Below, in pieces: positions 26,487 through 35,175 of a DNA stretch of 64,000 bases. Each line of letters starts with the position of its first letter. Positions within the stretch are counted from its first letter, which is position 1. The translations under genes and the position numbers were made by a program. A model generated the notes under the pieces. That model saw only the letters and a list, made by a program, of their open reading frames with translations. It searched no databases and had not been told where the DNA came from. This DNA is from an uncultured Anaerolineae bacterium (GTDB lineage: Bacteria; Chloroflexota; Anaerolineae; CG2-30-64-16): assembly GCA_937124585.1 (NCBI GenBank), contig CAKZKT010000146.1, positions 45,389 to 109,388 on the forward strand. Reading direction: 5' to 3'.

Positions 26487-27164
26487 ATGCCTGCCCTGCC
26501 TTACAATCTGGCGGACGATTTGACGGAACTCGAGGCCCGAGCGCTCGAGTACCTGATGCATTCGTCGCGACCGGGCTTTTGCCCCAGCCGCGAGGAAATC
26601 AGCCGGGCAATCGGCCTCGGCGGTCGCGGCTATCACATCGTCAGGCTGCTCAACGGCCTGGTCGAAAAGGGCTACGTTCGTCTGGAGCCGGGCCGCTCCA
26701 GGGCGATCACCGTGTTGCGGCGGCCGGATGGCCGGCGCTTCAGCTTCGACACGGTATGGGTGCCGTTGGTCGGCCAGATCGTGGCCGGCAAGCCATTGCC
26801 GTCGGTCGGCCAGGCCGACAACCCTTTTGCGGACGAAGCCATCGAGCTGACGCGCGGCATGGTGGGCGGGCAGGATGACCTTTTCGCCCTCCGGGTTGCG
26901 GGCGATTCGATGATAGATGCCCTGGTCAACGATGGCGACCTGGTCATCGTCCGGGCCATGTCGGAGGTGGCCAACGGCGACATGGCGGTCGTGCGGGTCA
27001 TCGGCGAGGAGGGCCAGGAAGAAAACACGCTCAAGCACTTCTTCAGACATGACGACATCGTGCGTTTGCAGCCGGCCAACCCGAACATGGGCCCCTTCTT
27101 CTGCCATGCCAGCCGGGTGCATGTCTACGGCAAGGTAGTCCTGGTGATCCGTCAGCTCGGCTGA
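26487..27164 (+). CDS. lexA: LexA repressor
   Basis: 225 residues. A winged-helix DNA-binding domain (CPSREEISRAIGLGGRGYH, about 32-50) is followed by an S24 peptidase domain. The self-cleavage bond is Ala100-Gly101 in VAGKPLP, with catalytic Ser141 (GDSM) and Lys183 (TLKHFF). On DNA damage RecA-ssDNA triggers cleavage and derepression. Two SOS boxes in its own promoter indicate autoregulation. TGAGGAGG precedes the ATG. It is followed on the same strand by an FtsK-like ATPase and small unknown genes. Confidence 0.96.
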   Translation: MPALPYNLADDLTELEARALEYLMHSSRPGFCPSREEISRAIGLGGRGYHIVRLLNGLVEKGYVRLEPGRSRAITVLRRPDGRRFSFDTVWVPLVGQIVAGKPLPSVGQADNPFADEAIELTRGMVGGQDDLFALRVAGDSMIDALVNDGDLVIVRAMSEVANGDMAVVRVIGEEGQEENTLKHFFRHDDIVRLQPANPNMGPFFCHASRVHVYGKVVLVIRQLG

Positions 27165-27201
27165 GCACATCGGCCGGAGCAGGGTCGGCTTGCGGCTGCG
27201 C

Positions 27202-27285
27202 AACGAGTAATGCGTGACGCCCGATGCATGGCGTATGATCATCTCGTCTGCAATTTCTTTCTGTGTCCGTTGCGCATTACTCGTT
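27202..27285. repeat. 13-bp inverted repeat between lexA and the FtsK-like gene
   Basis: AACGAGTAATGCG (27202-27214) and CGCATTACTCGTT (27273-27285) enclose 58 bases. It may be a decayed short repeat element; no poly-T follows. Confidence 0.55.
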
Positions 27286-27308
27286 ACTCTCTCATCCGGA
27301 GGCAGACC

Positions 27309-28418
27309 ATGAGCCAGAAATATGAGTTTCAGGCCGCACGCATCGAGGCGGTGCTGAACGCGCACAAAGTGCCAGCGCGCGTGTGGCAGGCCACGGTGAC
27401 CCCACGTTTCGTGCGTTTCGACGTGACCACTGCGCTGGGCACGCGGCTGAGCAAAGTGAGCAACCTGGCCGAGGAACTGGCCTTCTCTCTCGGCGCGCAA
27501 GCGGCGCGCGTCTATCGCGAGGGCGGCGTCCTCCATGTGGAGGTCCCACGCGACGCGCCGCGTACTGTCGGCCTGCTCGACCTGTGCGGCCGGCTGACCA
27601 GCGTCCCGCCGAACTGCGCGGTGCTGGGCGTGGATGAGGGAGGCGCGCCGCTCCTGCTGCGGCTCGACAGCCCCGACGTGGCGCACGTTTTGCTGGCCGG
27701 GACGACCGGCAGCGGCAAGACCGCTCTGCTGCGGACGCTGCTCCTCTCGCTGGCGATGCACAACCATCCGGGTCGGTTGCAGATGGTGCTGATTGACCCG
27801 AAAGGCCGTGGCCTGGCCGACTTGAGCGACCTGCCACACGTCTGGCGGCCGCGCGAGGCATTCTACGGTGGTGTGACCGCCAGCGTCGAGGCGGCGGCCG
27901 GCCTGCTCGATCTGCTCGTGGCCGAGATGGTGCGGCGGGACGCGGCCGGTTGCAGCCTGCCGCGTCTGATCGTAGCCATTGACGAATTGGCCGACCTGCT
28001 GCAGGCCGGCGGCAAAGGCGTGGGCGAGGCGTTGACCCGGCTGACGCAGCGCGGCCGTGAGGCCGGCGTGCATGTGGTGGCGGCCACCCAGCGGCCGGCC
28101 GCCACGCTGATGGGCGGGCTGGCGAAGGCCAACTTTCCCGTGCGGCTGGTGGGCAGTGTGGTCAGCCCAGAGGACGCGAAAGTGGCCGCAGGCGTCGGCG
28201 GGAGCGGCGCGGAGCGGCTGCTGGGCCGCGGCGATTTTCTGGTCGTGGCGAAGGGCCAGGTGATCCGTTTTCAGGCTGCCTATGCCGGCGGCAGCGAGGT
28301 GCGGGAGATCGTGGCGCAGGTGCGCGCGGGCGGCCGCCGATGCCGCAGCTGGCAGTCCATCGTCAGCAGGCGGCTGGAGTCGGCCGGCCACAACTGGCCG
28401 GGAGAGCTCACAGAATGA
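27309..28418 (+). CDS. FtsK/SpoIIIE-like DNA translocase ATPase (short form)
   Basis: 369 residues. Walker A GTTGSGKT (131-138), Walker B LIVAIDELADLL (220-231, Asp225-Glu226) and the TQRPAATLM stretch mark the FtsK/HerA motor. It lacks the membrane-spanning N-terminus and the gamma DNA-reading domain of cell-division FtsK, so it is a soluble motor, more like those on conjugative or integrative elements. The N-terminal ~90 residues resemble the alpha domain of FtsK. GGAGGCAG precedes the ATG and the next gene starts with an ATGA overlap. Its position after lexA hints at a link to DNA damage, which is inference. Confidence 0.86.
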   Translation: MSQKYEFQAARIEAVLNAHKVPARVWQATVTPRFVRFDVTTALGTRLSKVSNLAEELAFSLGAQAARVYREGGVLHVEVPRDAPRTVGLLDLCGRLTSVPPNCAVLGVDEGGAPLLLRLDSPDVAHVLLAGTTGSGKTALLRTLLLSLAMHNHPGRLQMVLIDPKGRGLADLSDLPHVWRPREAFYGGVTASVEAAAGLLDLLVAEMVRRDAAGCSLPRLIVAIDELADLLQAGGKGVGEALTRLTQRGREAGVHVVAATQRPAATLMGGLAKANFPVRLVGSVVSPEDAKVAAGVGGSGAERLLGRGDFLVVAKGQVIRFQAAYAGGSEVREIVAQVRAGGRRCRSWQSIVSRRLESAGHNWPGELTE

Positions 28419-28789
28419 GACGAGCGATCATACCTCTCATGTTGGGGTTCGGTGCCACTCTGGCGTGGGTGATCGGCCAACGGCTTACCACGGATGCCAT
28501 GGCGGTGGTGCTCGGCGTGGCGGTGGGCGTGGCGGCCAGCGTGCCCACCACGGTATTGCTGATGGCGTTGCTGCGTCGCGCCAGCCGTGAAGCAGCCTGG
28601 CGACCTGAACCGCCGGCCCCGCCGACCTACCCGCAGTTTCAGCAGCCGAACATCATCGTGCTCAATCCCGGCGATCTGCTCGGGCAACGGGGCAGTCAGC
28701 CGTACATTCCGCCCCCGATGCTGGAACTGCAGCAAGAGGCTGGCCTGCGTCGTCTGCGCGTGGTCGGCGATGATGAAGCCTGGCAATGA
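28415..28789 (+). CDS. Small membrane protein of unknown function
   Basis: 124 residues. Two adjacent hydrophobic segments (about 5-20 and 25-48) are followed by a Pro-rich cytoplasmic tail (EPPAPPTYPQFQQPNIIVL). The ATG overlaps the stop of the FtsK-like gene, so the two are translationally coupled. It could anchor the soluble FtsK-like motor to the membrane, a split-gene version of full FtsK, but this is inference. No known family recognised. Confidence 0.7.
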   Translation: MRRAIIPLMLGFGATLAWVIGQRLTTDAMAVVLGVAVGVAASVPTTVLLMALLRRASREAAWRPEPPAPPTYPQFQQPNIIVLNPGDLLGQRGSQPYIPPPMLELQQEAGLRRLRVVGDDEAWQ

Positions 28790-28807
28790 ACAGGAGGAAG
28801 TGGACAG

Positions 28808-29188
28808 ATGGCGGTTCCCGTTGACGGTTTGCACGTGAAGCTGGCGGACGATGGCTTCTATCCGCGCTCGTTTCGGTGGCGGGGCCAGACGGTGCGCGTC
28901 CTGGCGATAGATGGCATCAGCACGCGCGGCGAGGAGCGGCGCTATCGGGTGCGCACAGCGGTCGGCGGCTTCGAGCTGGGGTTGTTTCCGTTCAGCGGAC
29001 TTTGGCGCCTCTATCGGCAGCCGAACTGGCTCAGCCGGCTGTGGGCGCGCCTGCAACGGCTGCCGCGCTACCCGTTGCCGCCCTGGCGGCGCCGCACTTT
29101 CGACATGGCCGCGCCGGCCGGCGTGCTCTCCACGTCGTCCGGCAGGAGGGAGGCGTATGCAGGTCGGTTTGCTCTGGTTCGACAATGA
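28808..29188 (+). CDS. Conserved-looking protein of unknown function (126 aa)
   Basis: 126 residues, basic, with a beta-rich first half (RVLAIDGISTRGEERRYRV, FELGLFPFSGLWRLYRQP) and an Arg/Pro-rich second half. ACAGGAGGAAG lies before the ATG. It is third in a run lexA, FtsK-like, membrane protein. Its last 32 bases overlap the next gene in another frame. No family or function recognised. Confidence 0.65.
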   Translation: MAVPVDGLHVKLADDGFYPRSFRWRGQTVRVLAIDGISTRGEERRYRVRTAVGGFELGLFPFSGLWRLYRQPNWLSRLWARLQRLPRYPLPPWRRRTFDMAAPAGVLSTSSGRREAYAGRFALVRQ

Positions 29189-29405
29189 CCCTCAGCGGAG
29201 CATCGCAGCCAAAGCCGTCGAGGCGGCGCGGCGCTATCGGGAGAAATTCGGCGCCGCGCCGAACACCTGCTATGTCAATCAGGCCGCGCTATCCGGTGCA
29301 GAGCTGATCGTCCCCCTGCAGGTGCCCGAGAACGCTGCGCTGCGGCTCAGGCCGGCGCCGAACATCCTGCCGCATCATTTCTGGATCGGGATCGAAGAGG
29401 GTTGA
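29157..29405 (+). CDS. Small protein of unknown function (82 aa)
   Basis: 82 residues: a start strand QVGLLWFDND, a helix KAVEAARRYREKFG, then the strand NTCYVNQAAL and a C-terminal LPHHFWIGIEE. The compact alpha/beta pattern and the strong GGAGGGAGG ribosome site support a real gene despite overlap with the preceding frame. Last gene of the lexA/FtsK-like run. Function unknown. Confidence 0.65.
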   Translation: MQVGLLWFDNDPQRSIAAKAVEAARRYREKFGAAPNTCYVNQAALSGAELIVPLQVPENAALRLRPAPNILPHHFWIGIEEG

Positions 29406-29416
29406 GCGGTCTTTCT

Positions 29417-29980
29417 TCAGATGGCGCCGGCGCCGGAGATGACGGCGTACGCGGTGCGCAGGAGGATGATCAGGTCGAGGCGCAGCGAACAGTGCTCGAC
29501 GTAGTAGATATCGTACTCAACGTGTTCGTACATCGGCTGCGGCCGGCCGTTGACCTGCCACCAGCCGGTCAGGCCGGGCTTGACCGCAAATCGCCGCAAT
29601 TGCCAGGTGTCGTACTTCTCGATGAAGGCCAGCTGTTCCGGCCGTGGTCCCACCAGGCTCATCTCCCCGAGCAGCACATCCCAGAACTGCGGCAGCTCAT
29701 CGAGGCTAGTGCGGCGCAGAAAGCGGCCCACGCGCGTCACGCGATCATCGTCGGCGTCGGGCTTGGCGCCGAACGCGGCGGCGTCGACGCGCATGGTGCG
29801 AAACTTGTGGATCCGAAAGGTCCTCAGGTCCTTTCCCATCCGCTCCTGGGTGAAGAGCACCGGCCCGGCCGAATCCAGCTTGATGGCGATGGCAATCGGC
29901 AGATAGAGCAGGGCGGTCGCCAGCAGCCCGCAGAGGGCGCCGACGATGTCCATGGCCCGTTTGAGCACAGGATAGCACAC
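29417..29980 (-). CDS. Bacterial sugar transferase (polyprenyl-phosphate glycosyl-1-phosphate transferase)
   Basis: 187 residues, the minimal catalytic form of the family. One membrane helix (about 9-33) is followed by AGPVLFTQERMG, HKFRTM, the SLDELPQFWDVL block and MSLVGPRPEQ, all family hallmarks. It moves a sugar phosphate from a nucleotide sugar to undecaprenyl phosphate to start exopolysaccharide or glycan synthesis. The start appears to be GTG at 29980. It lies seven bases after the stop of a family 2 glycosyltransferase, so both likely act in one glycan pathway. Confidence 0.92.
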   Translation of the reverse strand: MCYPVLKRAMDIVGALCGLLATALLYLPIAIAIKLDSAGPVLFTQERMGKDLRTFRIHKFRTMRVDAAAFGAKPDADDDRVTRVGRFLRRTSLDELPQFWDVLLGEMSLVGPRPEQLAFIEKYDTWQLRRFAVKPGLTGWWQVNGRPQPMYEHVEYDIYYVEHCSLRLDLIILLRTAYAVISGAGAI

Positions 29981-29987
29981 GGCACCA

Positions 29988-31037
29988 TCACCCCTTCGGC
30001 CGCGTCGCCAGTGCCTGAGCTGTCACAGTGGGGCGGAAACGCGCCAGGCCGATCAGCCCGCCGACGATGCCCAGCGCGAAAGCGGCCGAGCGGGCCAGGA
30101 TGAACGGCCACGCCCAGGCCGTCAAAGGTCGGTCGTAGCGCCAGATCACGCGCGCAAACGGCAGGGCGCTCAGGCCGAGGGCCAGGGCGAGCGCGGCGGC
30201 AACCCAGCCGGCCGGCCGCCAGAAAGCCGCGGCCGGCAACGCGGCGATCAGCGCATAGACCTGGAGCACTTGCAGTTTCAGGAGTTGCGGCGTGTAGGTA
30301 TCGCGGAGTGCCTTGCCGGGATGCATTTTCAGGGCCATGATGCGCCAATAGCCGCGGCGAATCTTCAGTCGCAGGTAGGCCCGCCAGCTGGACACATGGC
30401 GATGATAGACGACAGCCCGCCGATTGAAGACGAGCCGATGGCCGAGGCGGCCCAACCGGTAGGAGAGGTCCACATCCTCGTTGTTCGCGTGCGGAAACGC
30501 CGGGTCGAAGCCGCCGGCTTGCCACAGCACCTCGGCACGAAAGGCTGCGGCGTAGGAGTCCACGAAGTCAATCGTCGGATAGCGCGCCAGCCGATCGTAA
30601 CGTTCCTCGAACTCACACTGAGCCAGTCGGGCCACGGTCTCGCGCTGTCGCGTGCGATAGCTGCCCTTCACGCCCGCAATGGTCGGGTCGGCCAGCGGTG
30701 CCATCATCTGGGTGATCCAGTCGGGCAACGGCTCGCAGTCGGCGTCGGTAAACAGGATGACCTCCCCGGTCGCGGCCGCGATGCCGGCATTGCGCGCGCT
30801 GGCCGGCCCCCGATTGGGCTGGCAGATCACGCGCACATCGGCCGCGCGGGCAATGGCGGCCGTTTCGTCCGTGGAACCGTCGTCCACGACGATGATCTCC
30901 ACGGCAGACCGCGGATAATCCTGAGCCTTCAACGCGTCGAGGCAGAGCGTCAGCGACTGCGCCTCGTTGTACGCCGGGACGACGACCGTCACCCGCGGGC
31001 AGAAAGTATTCCCGACGGATGGTTCGGCCGGGCTCAT
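29988..31037 (-). CDS. Family 2 glycosyltransferase, membrane-associated
   Basis: 349 residues. The GT-A core is shown by VVVPAYNEAQSL, VDDGSTDETA and the metal-binding TDADCEP; FPHANNEDVDLSYRL is the acceptor-side motif. Two or three C-terminal hydrophobic helices anchor it to the membrane. The ATG at 31037 overlaps the stop of the DUF4126 gene (ATGA) and is preferred to an upstream GTG at 31091 within that gene. Acts with the sugar transferase that follows. Confidence 0.9.
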   Translation of the reverse strand: MSPAEPSVGNTFCPRVTVVVPAYNEAQSLTLCLDALKAQDYPRSAVEIIVVDDGSTDETAAIARAADVRVICQPNRGPASARNAGIAAATGEVILFTDADCEPLPDWITQMMAPLADPTIAGVKGSYRTRQRETVARLAQCEFEERYDRLARYPTIDFVDSYAAAFRAEVLWQAGGFDPAFPHANNEDVDLSYRLGRLGHRLVFNRRAVVYHRHVSSWRAYLRLKIRRGYWRIMALKMHPGKALRDTYTPQLLKLQVLQVYALIAALPAAAFWRPAGWVAAALALALGLSALPFARVIWRYDRPLTAWAWPFILARSAAFALGIVGGLIGLARFRPTVTAQALATRPKG

Positions 31038-31609
31038 GGCGCCGTCCTGGCCGCCGACGTCGGACGCCGCCTGTGTCGGCGGATCATCCACCAGGTCAAT
31101 GCCGCTGCGACCAGCATCACGCCGGCCGCTGCCAGGCCCGGCAGCAATACCGCGATCAGGGTGGTCGTGCCGGAGATGACGTCCTCAAGCGTGCTGACGA
31201 GCGGATTGGCCACGCCGGCCGTCGTCGTAGTGATGACGGGACGTATCGTCGCCTTCGCCGCGTGCACTCCGCCGGCCACCAGCAGGCCGCAGATCATTCC
31301 CAGGACCGGGCTCATCTCGCTGATGACGTTTGTGCTGGCCGCGAACAGGATCGCGCCGGCCGTGGGCCGCACAACCGTTTGGATGACGTCGTTGATCGAA
31401 TCCACGGCCGGGATTTTGTCGGCCGTCATCTCGATGACCAGCAACACGGCCAGCACGCCCAGCACCCAGAGGTTGGTCAGGGTGTCCCACGGCGCCTTCA
31501 GTACGATGAGATCCGTGTAGCGCGCCAGCAGCCCGACGATCAGCAGCGGCAAATAGGCATTCAGACCGGTCGCAGCCGACAAGCCGAAAGCAGCGAGCAA
31601 ATCGATCAT
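31034..31609 (-). CDS. DUF4126 membrane protein
   Basis: 191 residues with four or five membrane helices and the N-terminal AAFGLSAATGLNAYLPLL typical of DUF4126, a family of unknown function. CCAGGAGAGG precedes the ATG. Its stop overlaps the glycosyltransferase start, so it is probably co-translated with it. Confidence 0.85.
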   Translation of the reverse strand: MIDLLAAFGLSAATGLNAYLPLLIVGLLARYTDLIVLKAPWDTLTNLWVLGVLAVLLVIEMTADKIPAVDSINDVIQTVVRPTAGAILFAASTNVISEMSPVLGMICGLLVAGGVHAAKATIRPVITTTTAGVANPLVSTLEDVISGTTTLIAVLLPGLAAAGVMLVAAALTWWMIRRHRRRPTSAARTAP

Positions 31610-31660
31610 CGGGGCCTCTCCTGGCGATGCCGACGGCCGGCCGTCGGCATCGGCCTTCCA

Positions 31661-32365
31661 TCATCCGACCGGCGTGATGCTCGTCCGGCCGATTTGGCCG
31701 TAGAGGTGCGCCTGCACCAGGTATTGCCAGAGCGTCGCCGCGGGGATCGTCACCAGCGCGCCGATGAGCAGCATGATGAAGCCCAACGAGCCGACGGCGG
31801 CGGCGATGACGGCGGCCACGATGGTGAGCAAGATGGCGATGATGACGTTGCCCAGGTTATCGCGCGTCAGCGCCCAGATCTTGCCGACCTCGAAAGTCGC
31901 GCCGAGGCGATCGGTGACCGCCAGGCGGATGTAGATTGCCGGCGAGATCAGCACCACGAACAGGCCCCATAGCATCATCAGGCAAGAGGCGCAGATGATG
32001 AAGAGCACGCCGAACGCGGTCGCGGCACCGTTCCCGCCCTGGCTGTCGGTCAATGCGGCGCCGATAAAGAGCGGGATGCTGACCAGGATGAGCGGCAGAA
32101 GCCAGACGAAGAAGGCGACAAACAGCTTGAAGCCGCGCGCCAGGAAGCCACCCCAATCCTCCCATTCCGGCAGCGGGTATTCCCGGCCGTTGTGGACATT
32201 GCGCAGCACATCCAGGCTGTAGCCCAGGATCATGAGCATCGGCACCAGGCCGATGAGGATAGGCGACAGCAGCGTGGCGATCAGCCCCACCACCACCCCG
32301 ATGCCGAGCTTGCGCACCCAATCCGGGTCGTCGAACATATATGTGAACGCCTTTCCGAAATCCAT
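31661..32365 (-). CDS. DUF4013 membrane protein
   Basis: 234 residues with about five membrane helices; the N-terminal MDFGKAFTYMFDDPDWV and the later LGYSLDVLRNV are typical of DUF4013, a family of unknown function common in Chloroflexota. AAGGAGGGC precedes the ATG. A promoter with extended -10 TGGTATAAT (minus strand, 32417-32425) lies about 50 bases upstream. Divergence of function from the next genes is unclear. Confidence 0.88.
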   Translation of the reverse strand: MDFGKAFTYMFDDPDWVRKLGIGVVVGLIATLLSPILIGLVPMLMILGYSLDVLRNVHNGREYPLPEWEDWGGFLARGFKLFVAFFVWLLPLILVSIPLFIGAALTDSQGGNGAATAFGVLFIICASCLMMLWGLFVVLISPAIYIRLAVTDRLGATFEVGKIWALTRDNLGNVIIAILLTIVAAVIAAAVGSLGFIMLLIGALVTIPAATLWQYLVQAHLYGQIGRTSITPVG

Positions 32366-32416
32366 GAAGCCCTCCTTGAATTGGCGAATGCGCTGCGAAC
32401 TGCGATCAGCCGCCGC

Positions 32417-32425
32417 ATTATACCA
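32417..32425 (-). promoter_or_regulatory. Extended -10 promoter of the DUF4013 gene
   Basis: Reading leftward the sequence is TGGTATAAT, an extended -10 element, with no clear -35 box. Confidence 0.5.
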
Positions 32426-32567
32426 TGCTTTTGGCCCGATGACGCAGCAAATGACGGAAACCTGGCTGACAATCATCTGACGGCATCGTCTGGATTGATA
32501 TCTTTGGGGTTTTCCTGTGCATCATCCGGCTTATTTTCCATACGCACCGGCCTGGCGTCGGGTTTCA

Positions 32568-33401
32568 TCAGAACGGCAGGTGCAGCGCGGCAGTGATGGC
32601 ATCGCGCGCCAGGCCGATGACGGCCAGGCCGGCCAGGCCCAGCGCCAGTCCTGTCAACAGCGGGCCGGCTGCCTCGCGCCAGCCGGTTATCTGCCCATCC
32701 CGACGCAGAACGATGAGCACGCAGACGCTGCAGAGCAGGCTGATGAGCAACACGACCATCAGGCCGCTGGCCAGGGCCAGCGGATAGAGCAGCGGCGGCC
32801 ACTCGCTGCTCACCGCGACGACTACGACCGCGGCGGCGACGAGCAGCCAGCCCAGATCGCGCCAGCGCTGCACGACCGGTTGCCCCTCGGCCGGCGGCCA
32901 GAGGCTCAAATTGAACATCGGCACCACCAGGGTGGCGATCACGATTCCTTCCAGCGCGCCGGTCGTCAGGCGCAGAAGATTATGCGGCTCGTAGAGATGG
33001 GGCCCTACGCCGAGGAAAGCCATGTAGGAATTCACGCCGTCGGCTGCCCAGACCGCCATGAAAAGCCCCAGCACCGGCAGGAAGCGTCGAGGCGGGAAGC
33101 GATTGGCCCGGCCGCGGCCGAGGGCCAGCAATGCGATCAGCCCGGCCAGCGCGCCCAGGAAGGCACCGCTGCAGCGGGCGCACAACGGCAGTTGCCGGCC
33201 GGCCACGAAGATGCTGTGGTCGGGGAGACGGTGACAAACGGCGTACGCATAGCGATCGGCCTTGTCGAGCAGGGCGTGTGGCGGCGCCAGCAACAGGATC
33301 AGGACAGCTGCCAGGGCCACGCCGGTCAACCAGGCGCGTCGCCAGCGCGACCGCGCCGTGCCAGCAGATGTGTATTCTGCAGGACGATCCAGGGATTGCA
33401 T
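32568..33401 (-). CDS. DUF2085 membrane protein
   Basis: 277 residues. CHRLPDHSIF (Cys56) and LPLCARCSG (Cys74, Cys77) form the conserved Cys/His motif of DUF2085, which may bind a metal; about six membrane helices surround it. Function unknown. The ATG at 33401 follows a TATAAT box by seven bases and no ribosome site is seen, so the mRNA may be leaderless. It is divergent from the ECF transporter genes. Confidence 0.85.
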   Translation of the reverse strand: MQSLDRPAEYTSAGTARSRWRRAWLTGVALAAVLILLLAPPHALLDKADRYAYAVCHRLPDHSIFVAGRQLPLCARCSGAFLGALAGLIALLALGRGRANRFPPRRFLPVLGLFMAVWAADGVNSYMAFLGVGPHLYEPHNLLRLTTGALEGIVIATLVVPMFNLSLWPPAEGQPVVQRWRDLGWLLVAAAVVVVAVSSEWPPLLYPLALASGLMVVLLISLLCSVCVLIVLRRDGQITGWREAAGPLLTGLALGLAGLAVIGLARDAITAALHLPF

Positions 33402-33408
33402 GGCGCCG

Positions 33409-33414
33409 ATTATA
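33409..33414 (-). promoter_or_regulatory. TATAAT box, probable leaderless promoter of the DUF2085 gene
   Basis: TATAAT on the minus strand, seven bases before the ATG at 33401. The -35 region is weak (TTTCGG at 17 bases). Confidence 0.5.
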
Positions 33415-33492
33415 CACCGTTTCGGGCTGCGCCGAAAGCGGCTGCGCATCCATTTCGAGCTTGTGGCCGGGTGATGGTATGATTGAGGTGCA

Positions 33493-35175
33493 TTGCGAAC
33501 GAACGAGCGAGCGGTCCCGTTGATCGAACTATCTCACGTCACCTATACCTATCCCGACCAGGAACGGCCCGCGCTGGCCGATTTCTCGGCCGCCATCCGC
33601 CCCGGCGAGTTCGTGCTGGTGGTGGGGCCGTCGGGTGCGGGCAAATCCACCTTTTTGCGCTGCCTGAACGGCCTGGTGCCGCACTTTTACGGCGGACGGT
33701 GGGCCGGACGGGTGGCCGTGCTGGGCCGCGATCCGCTGGCATTGGCCCCGCGCGGCATGGCCGATCTGGTCGGCTTCGTGTTCCAGGATCCGGAGGCACA
33801 GTTCGTCGTGGATACCGTCGAGGATGAGCTGGCCTTCGCCATGGAGAATTTCGCGCTGGCGCCGGCCACGATGCGCAAGCGCGTGGAAGAGGTGCTCGAC
33901 CAGATGGCTATCGCGCATCTGCGCCGACGTCGCGTGGGCACTCTCTCCGGCGGCGAGAAGCAGCGTGTGGCGATCGCTGCGGTGCTGGCCCTGCAGCCAG
34001 AGGTGGTGGTGCTCGACGAGCCCACTTCGCAGCTCGATCCGCAGGCCGCCGAGGAGGTGCTGGTGGCCCTTCGCCATTTGAACGAGGACCTGGGCCTGAC
34101 CATCATCTTGAGCGAGCATCGCCTGGAGCGCGTCGTGCAATATGCCGATCGTGTCCTCTATCTGCCTGCCCTCGGCCAGCCGCCTGTTCTGGCCGATCCA
34201 CGCCGCGTGATGGCCGAACTGCCCCTCGTCCCGCCGCTGATCGAGCTGGGCCGGCGGCTCGGCTGGCAGCCCCTCCCGTTAACGATCAAGGAGGGCAGGG
34301 TGTACGCGCGGGAGTGGGGAGAGCGAATCGGCAAATCAGCACATGGGCAGATCGGCACATGGGCCCAAGAACGAGGCGGTGAGGGCGTGTGCGCGCGCGA
34401 TGAGGCGGCGGGGCCGCTGATCGCGGTGCGCGATGTGCATTACGCGTATGATGGCCAGGCAGCGCTGCGGGGGGTCAGTTTGGAGGCCGGCGCGGGTGAG
34501 TTTGTGGCGTTGATGGGGCGCAACGGTTCCGGGAAGAGCACGCTGCTCAAGCATCTCGTCGGCTTGTTGAAGCCGGATCAGGGCCAGGTGCTGGTCGCCG
34601 GCCAGGATACCCGCCGCGCGGCCCTGGAGGATGTCATTCGTACGGTCGGCTATGTGCCCCAGCACCCGGGCTCGCTCTTGTTCCAGGAGACCGTGGCCGC
34701 TGAGCTGGCGTTCACGCGGCGCAGCCGTCGTCTGCCGGCTGACCCGGCGGCCGATCGGCAGCTGCTGGCGCGGCTGGGCCTGAGCGCGGTGATCGGCCGC
34801 AATCCGCGCGATCTCAGCGGCGGCGAGCAGCAGCGCGCGGCGCTGGCCGCCATTCTGGTGGCCGATCCGCAGGTCATCCTGCTGGATGAGCCGACCCGTG
34901 GGCTGGACTATGCCCAGAAGCATCAGCTGGCGGCATTGCTGCGGGAGTTAAAGCGAGAGGGGCGTACGATCATCATGGCGACGCATGACGTGGAGCTGGC
35001 TGCGGCCTGCGCCGATCGGGTCGTGTTGATGGCCGAGGGGCAGGTGGTGGTGGATGGCCCGGCGCGCCAGGTGATGAGCGATTCGCAGGTGTTTTCATCC
35101 CAGATCAACAAGTTGTTTCGTGATGCGCGTTTTCTGGTCGTGGAGGATGTGCTGGCCGCTTTGGGAGCGCAATGA
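33493..35175 (+). CDS. ECF transporter ATPase, two ABC domains in one chain
   Basis: 560 residues with two ABC ATPase domains: Walker A GPSGAGKST and signature LSGGEKQR in the first half, GRNGSGKST and LSGGEQQR in the second, each with a Walker B (VVVLDEPT, VILLDEPT). FQDPEAQ in the Q-loop is typical of energy-coupling factor EcfA/EcfA' subunits. The linker near residues 275-310 is low in complexity. It powers vitamin or metal uptake. The start is uncertain: TTG at 33493 or 33520, no ATG fits. The S-component gene overlaps its stop. Confidence 0.92.
   Translation: MRTNERAVPLIELSHVTYTYPDQERPALADFSAAIRPGEFVLVVGPSGAGKSTFLRCLNGLVPHFYGGRWAGRVAVLGRDPLALAPRGMADLVGFVFQDPEAQFVVDTVEDELAFAMENFALAPATMRKRVEEVLDQMAIAHLRRRRVGTLSGGEKQRVAIAAVLALQPEVVVLDEPTSQLDPQAAEEVLVALRHLNEDLGLTIILSEHRLERVVQYADRVLYLPALGQPPVLADPRRVMAELPLVPPLIELGRRLGWQPLPLTIKEGRVYAREWGERIGKSAHGQIGTWAQERGGEGVCARDEAAGPLIAVRDVHYAYDGQAALRGVSLEAGAGEFVALMGRNGSGKSTLLKHLVGLLKPDQGQVLVAGQDTRRAALEDVIRTVGYVPQHPGSLLFQETVAAELAFTRRSRRLPADPAADRQLLARLGLSAVIGRNPRDLSGGEQQRAALAAILVADPQVILLDEPTRGLDYAQKHQLAALLRELKREGRTIIMATHDVELAAACADRVVLMAEGQVVVDGPARQVMSDSQVFSSQINKLFRDARFLVVEDVLAALGAQ

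Noticed and set aside
29157..29188. Overlap of the 126- and 82-residue frames as evidence that one is false
   Set aside because: Both have strong ribosome sites and plausible composition; short overlaps are common in this window (several ATGA overlaps).
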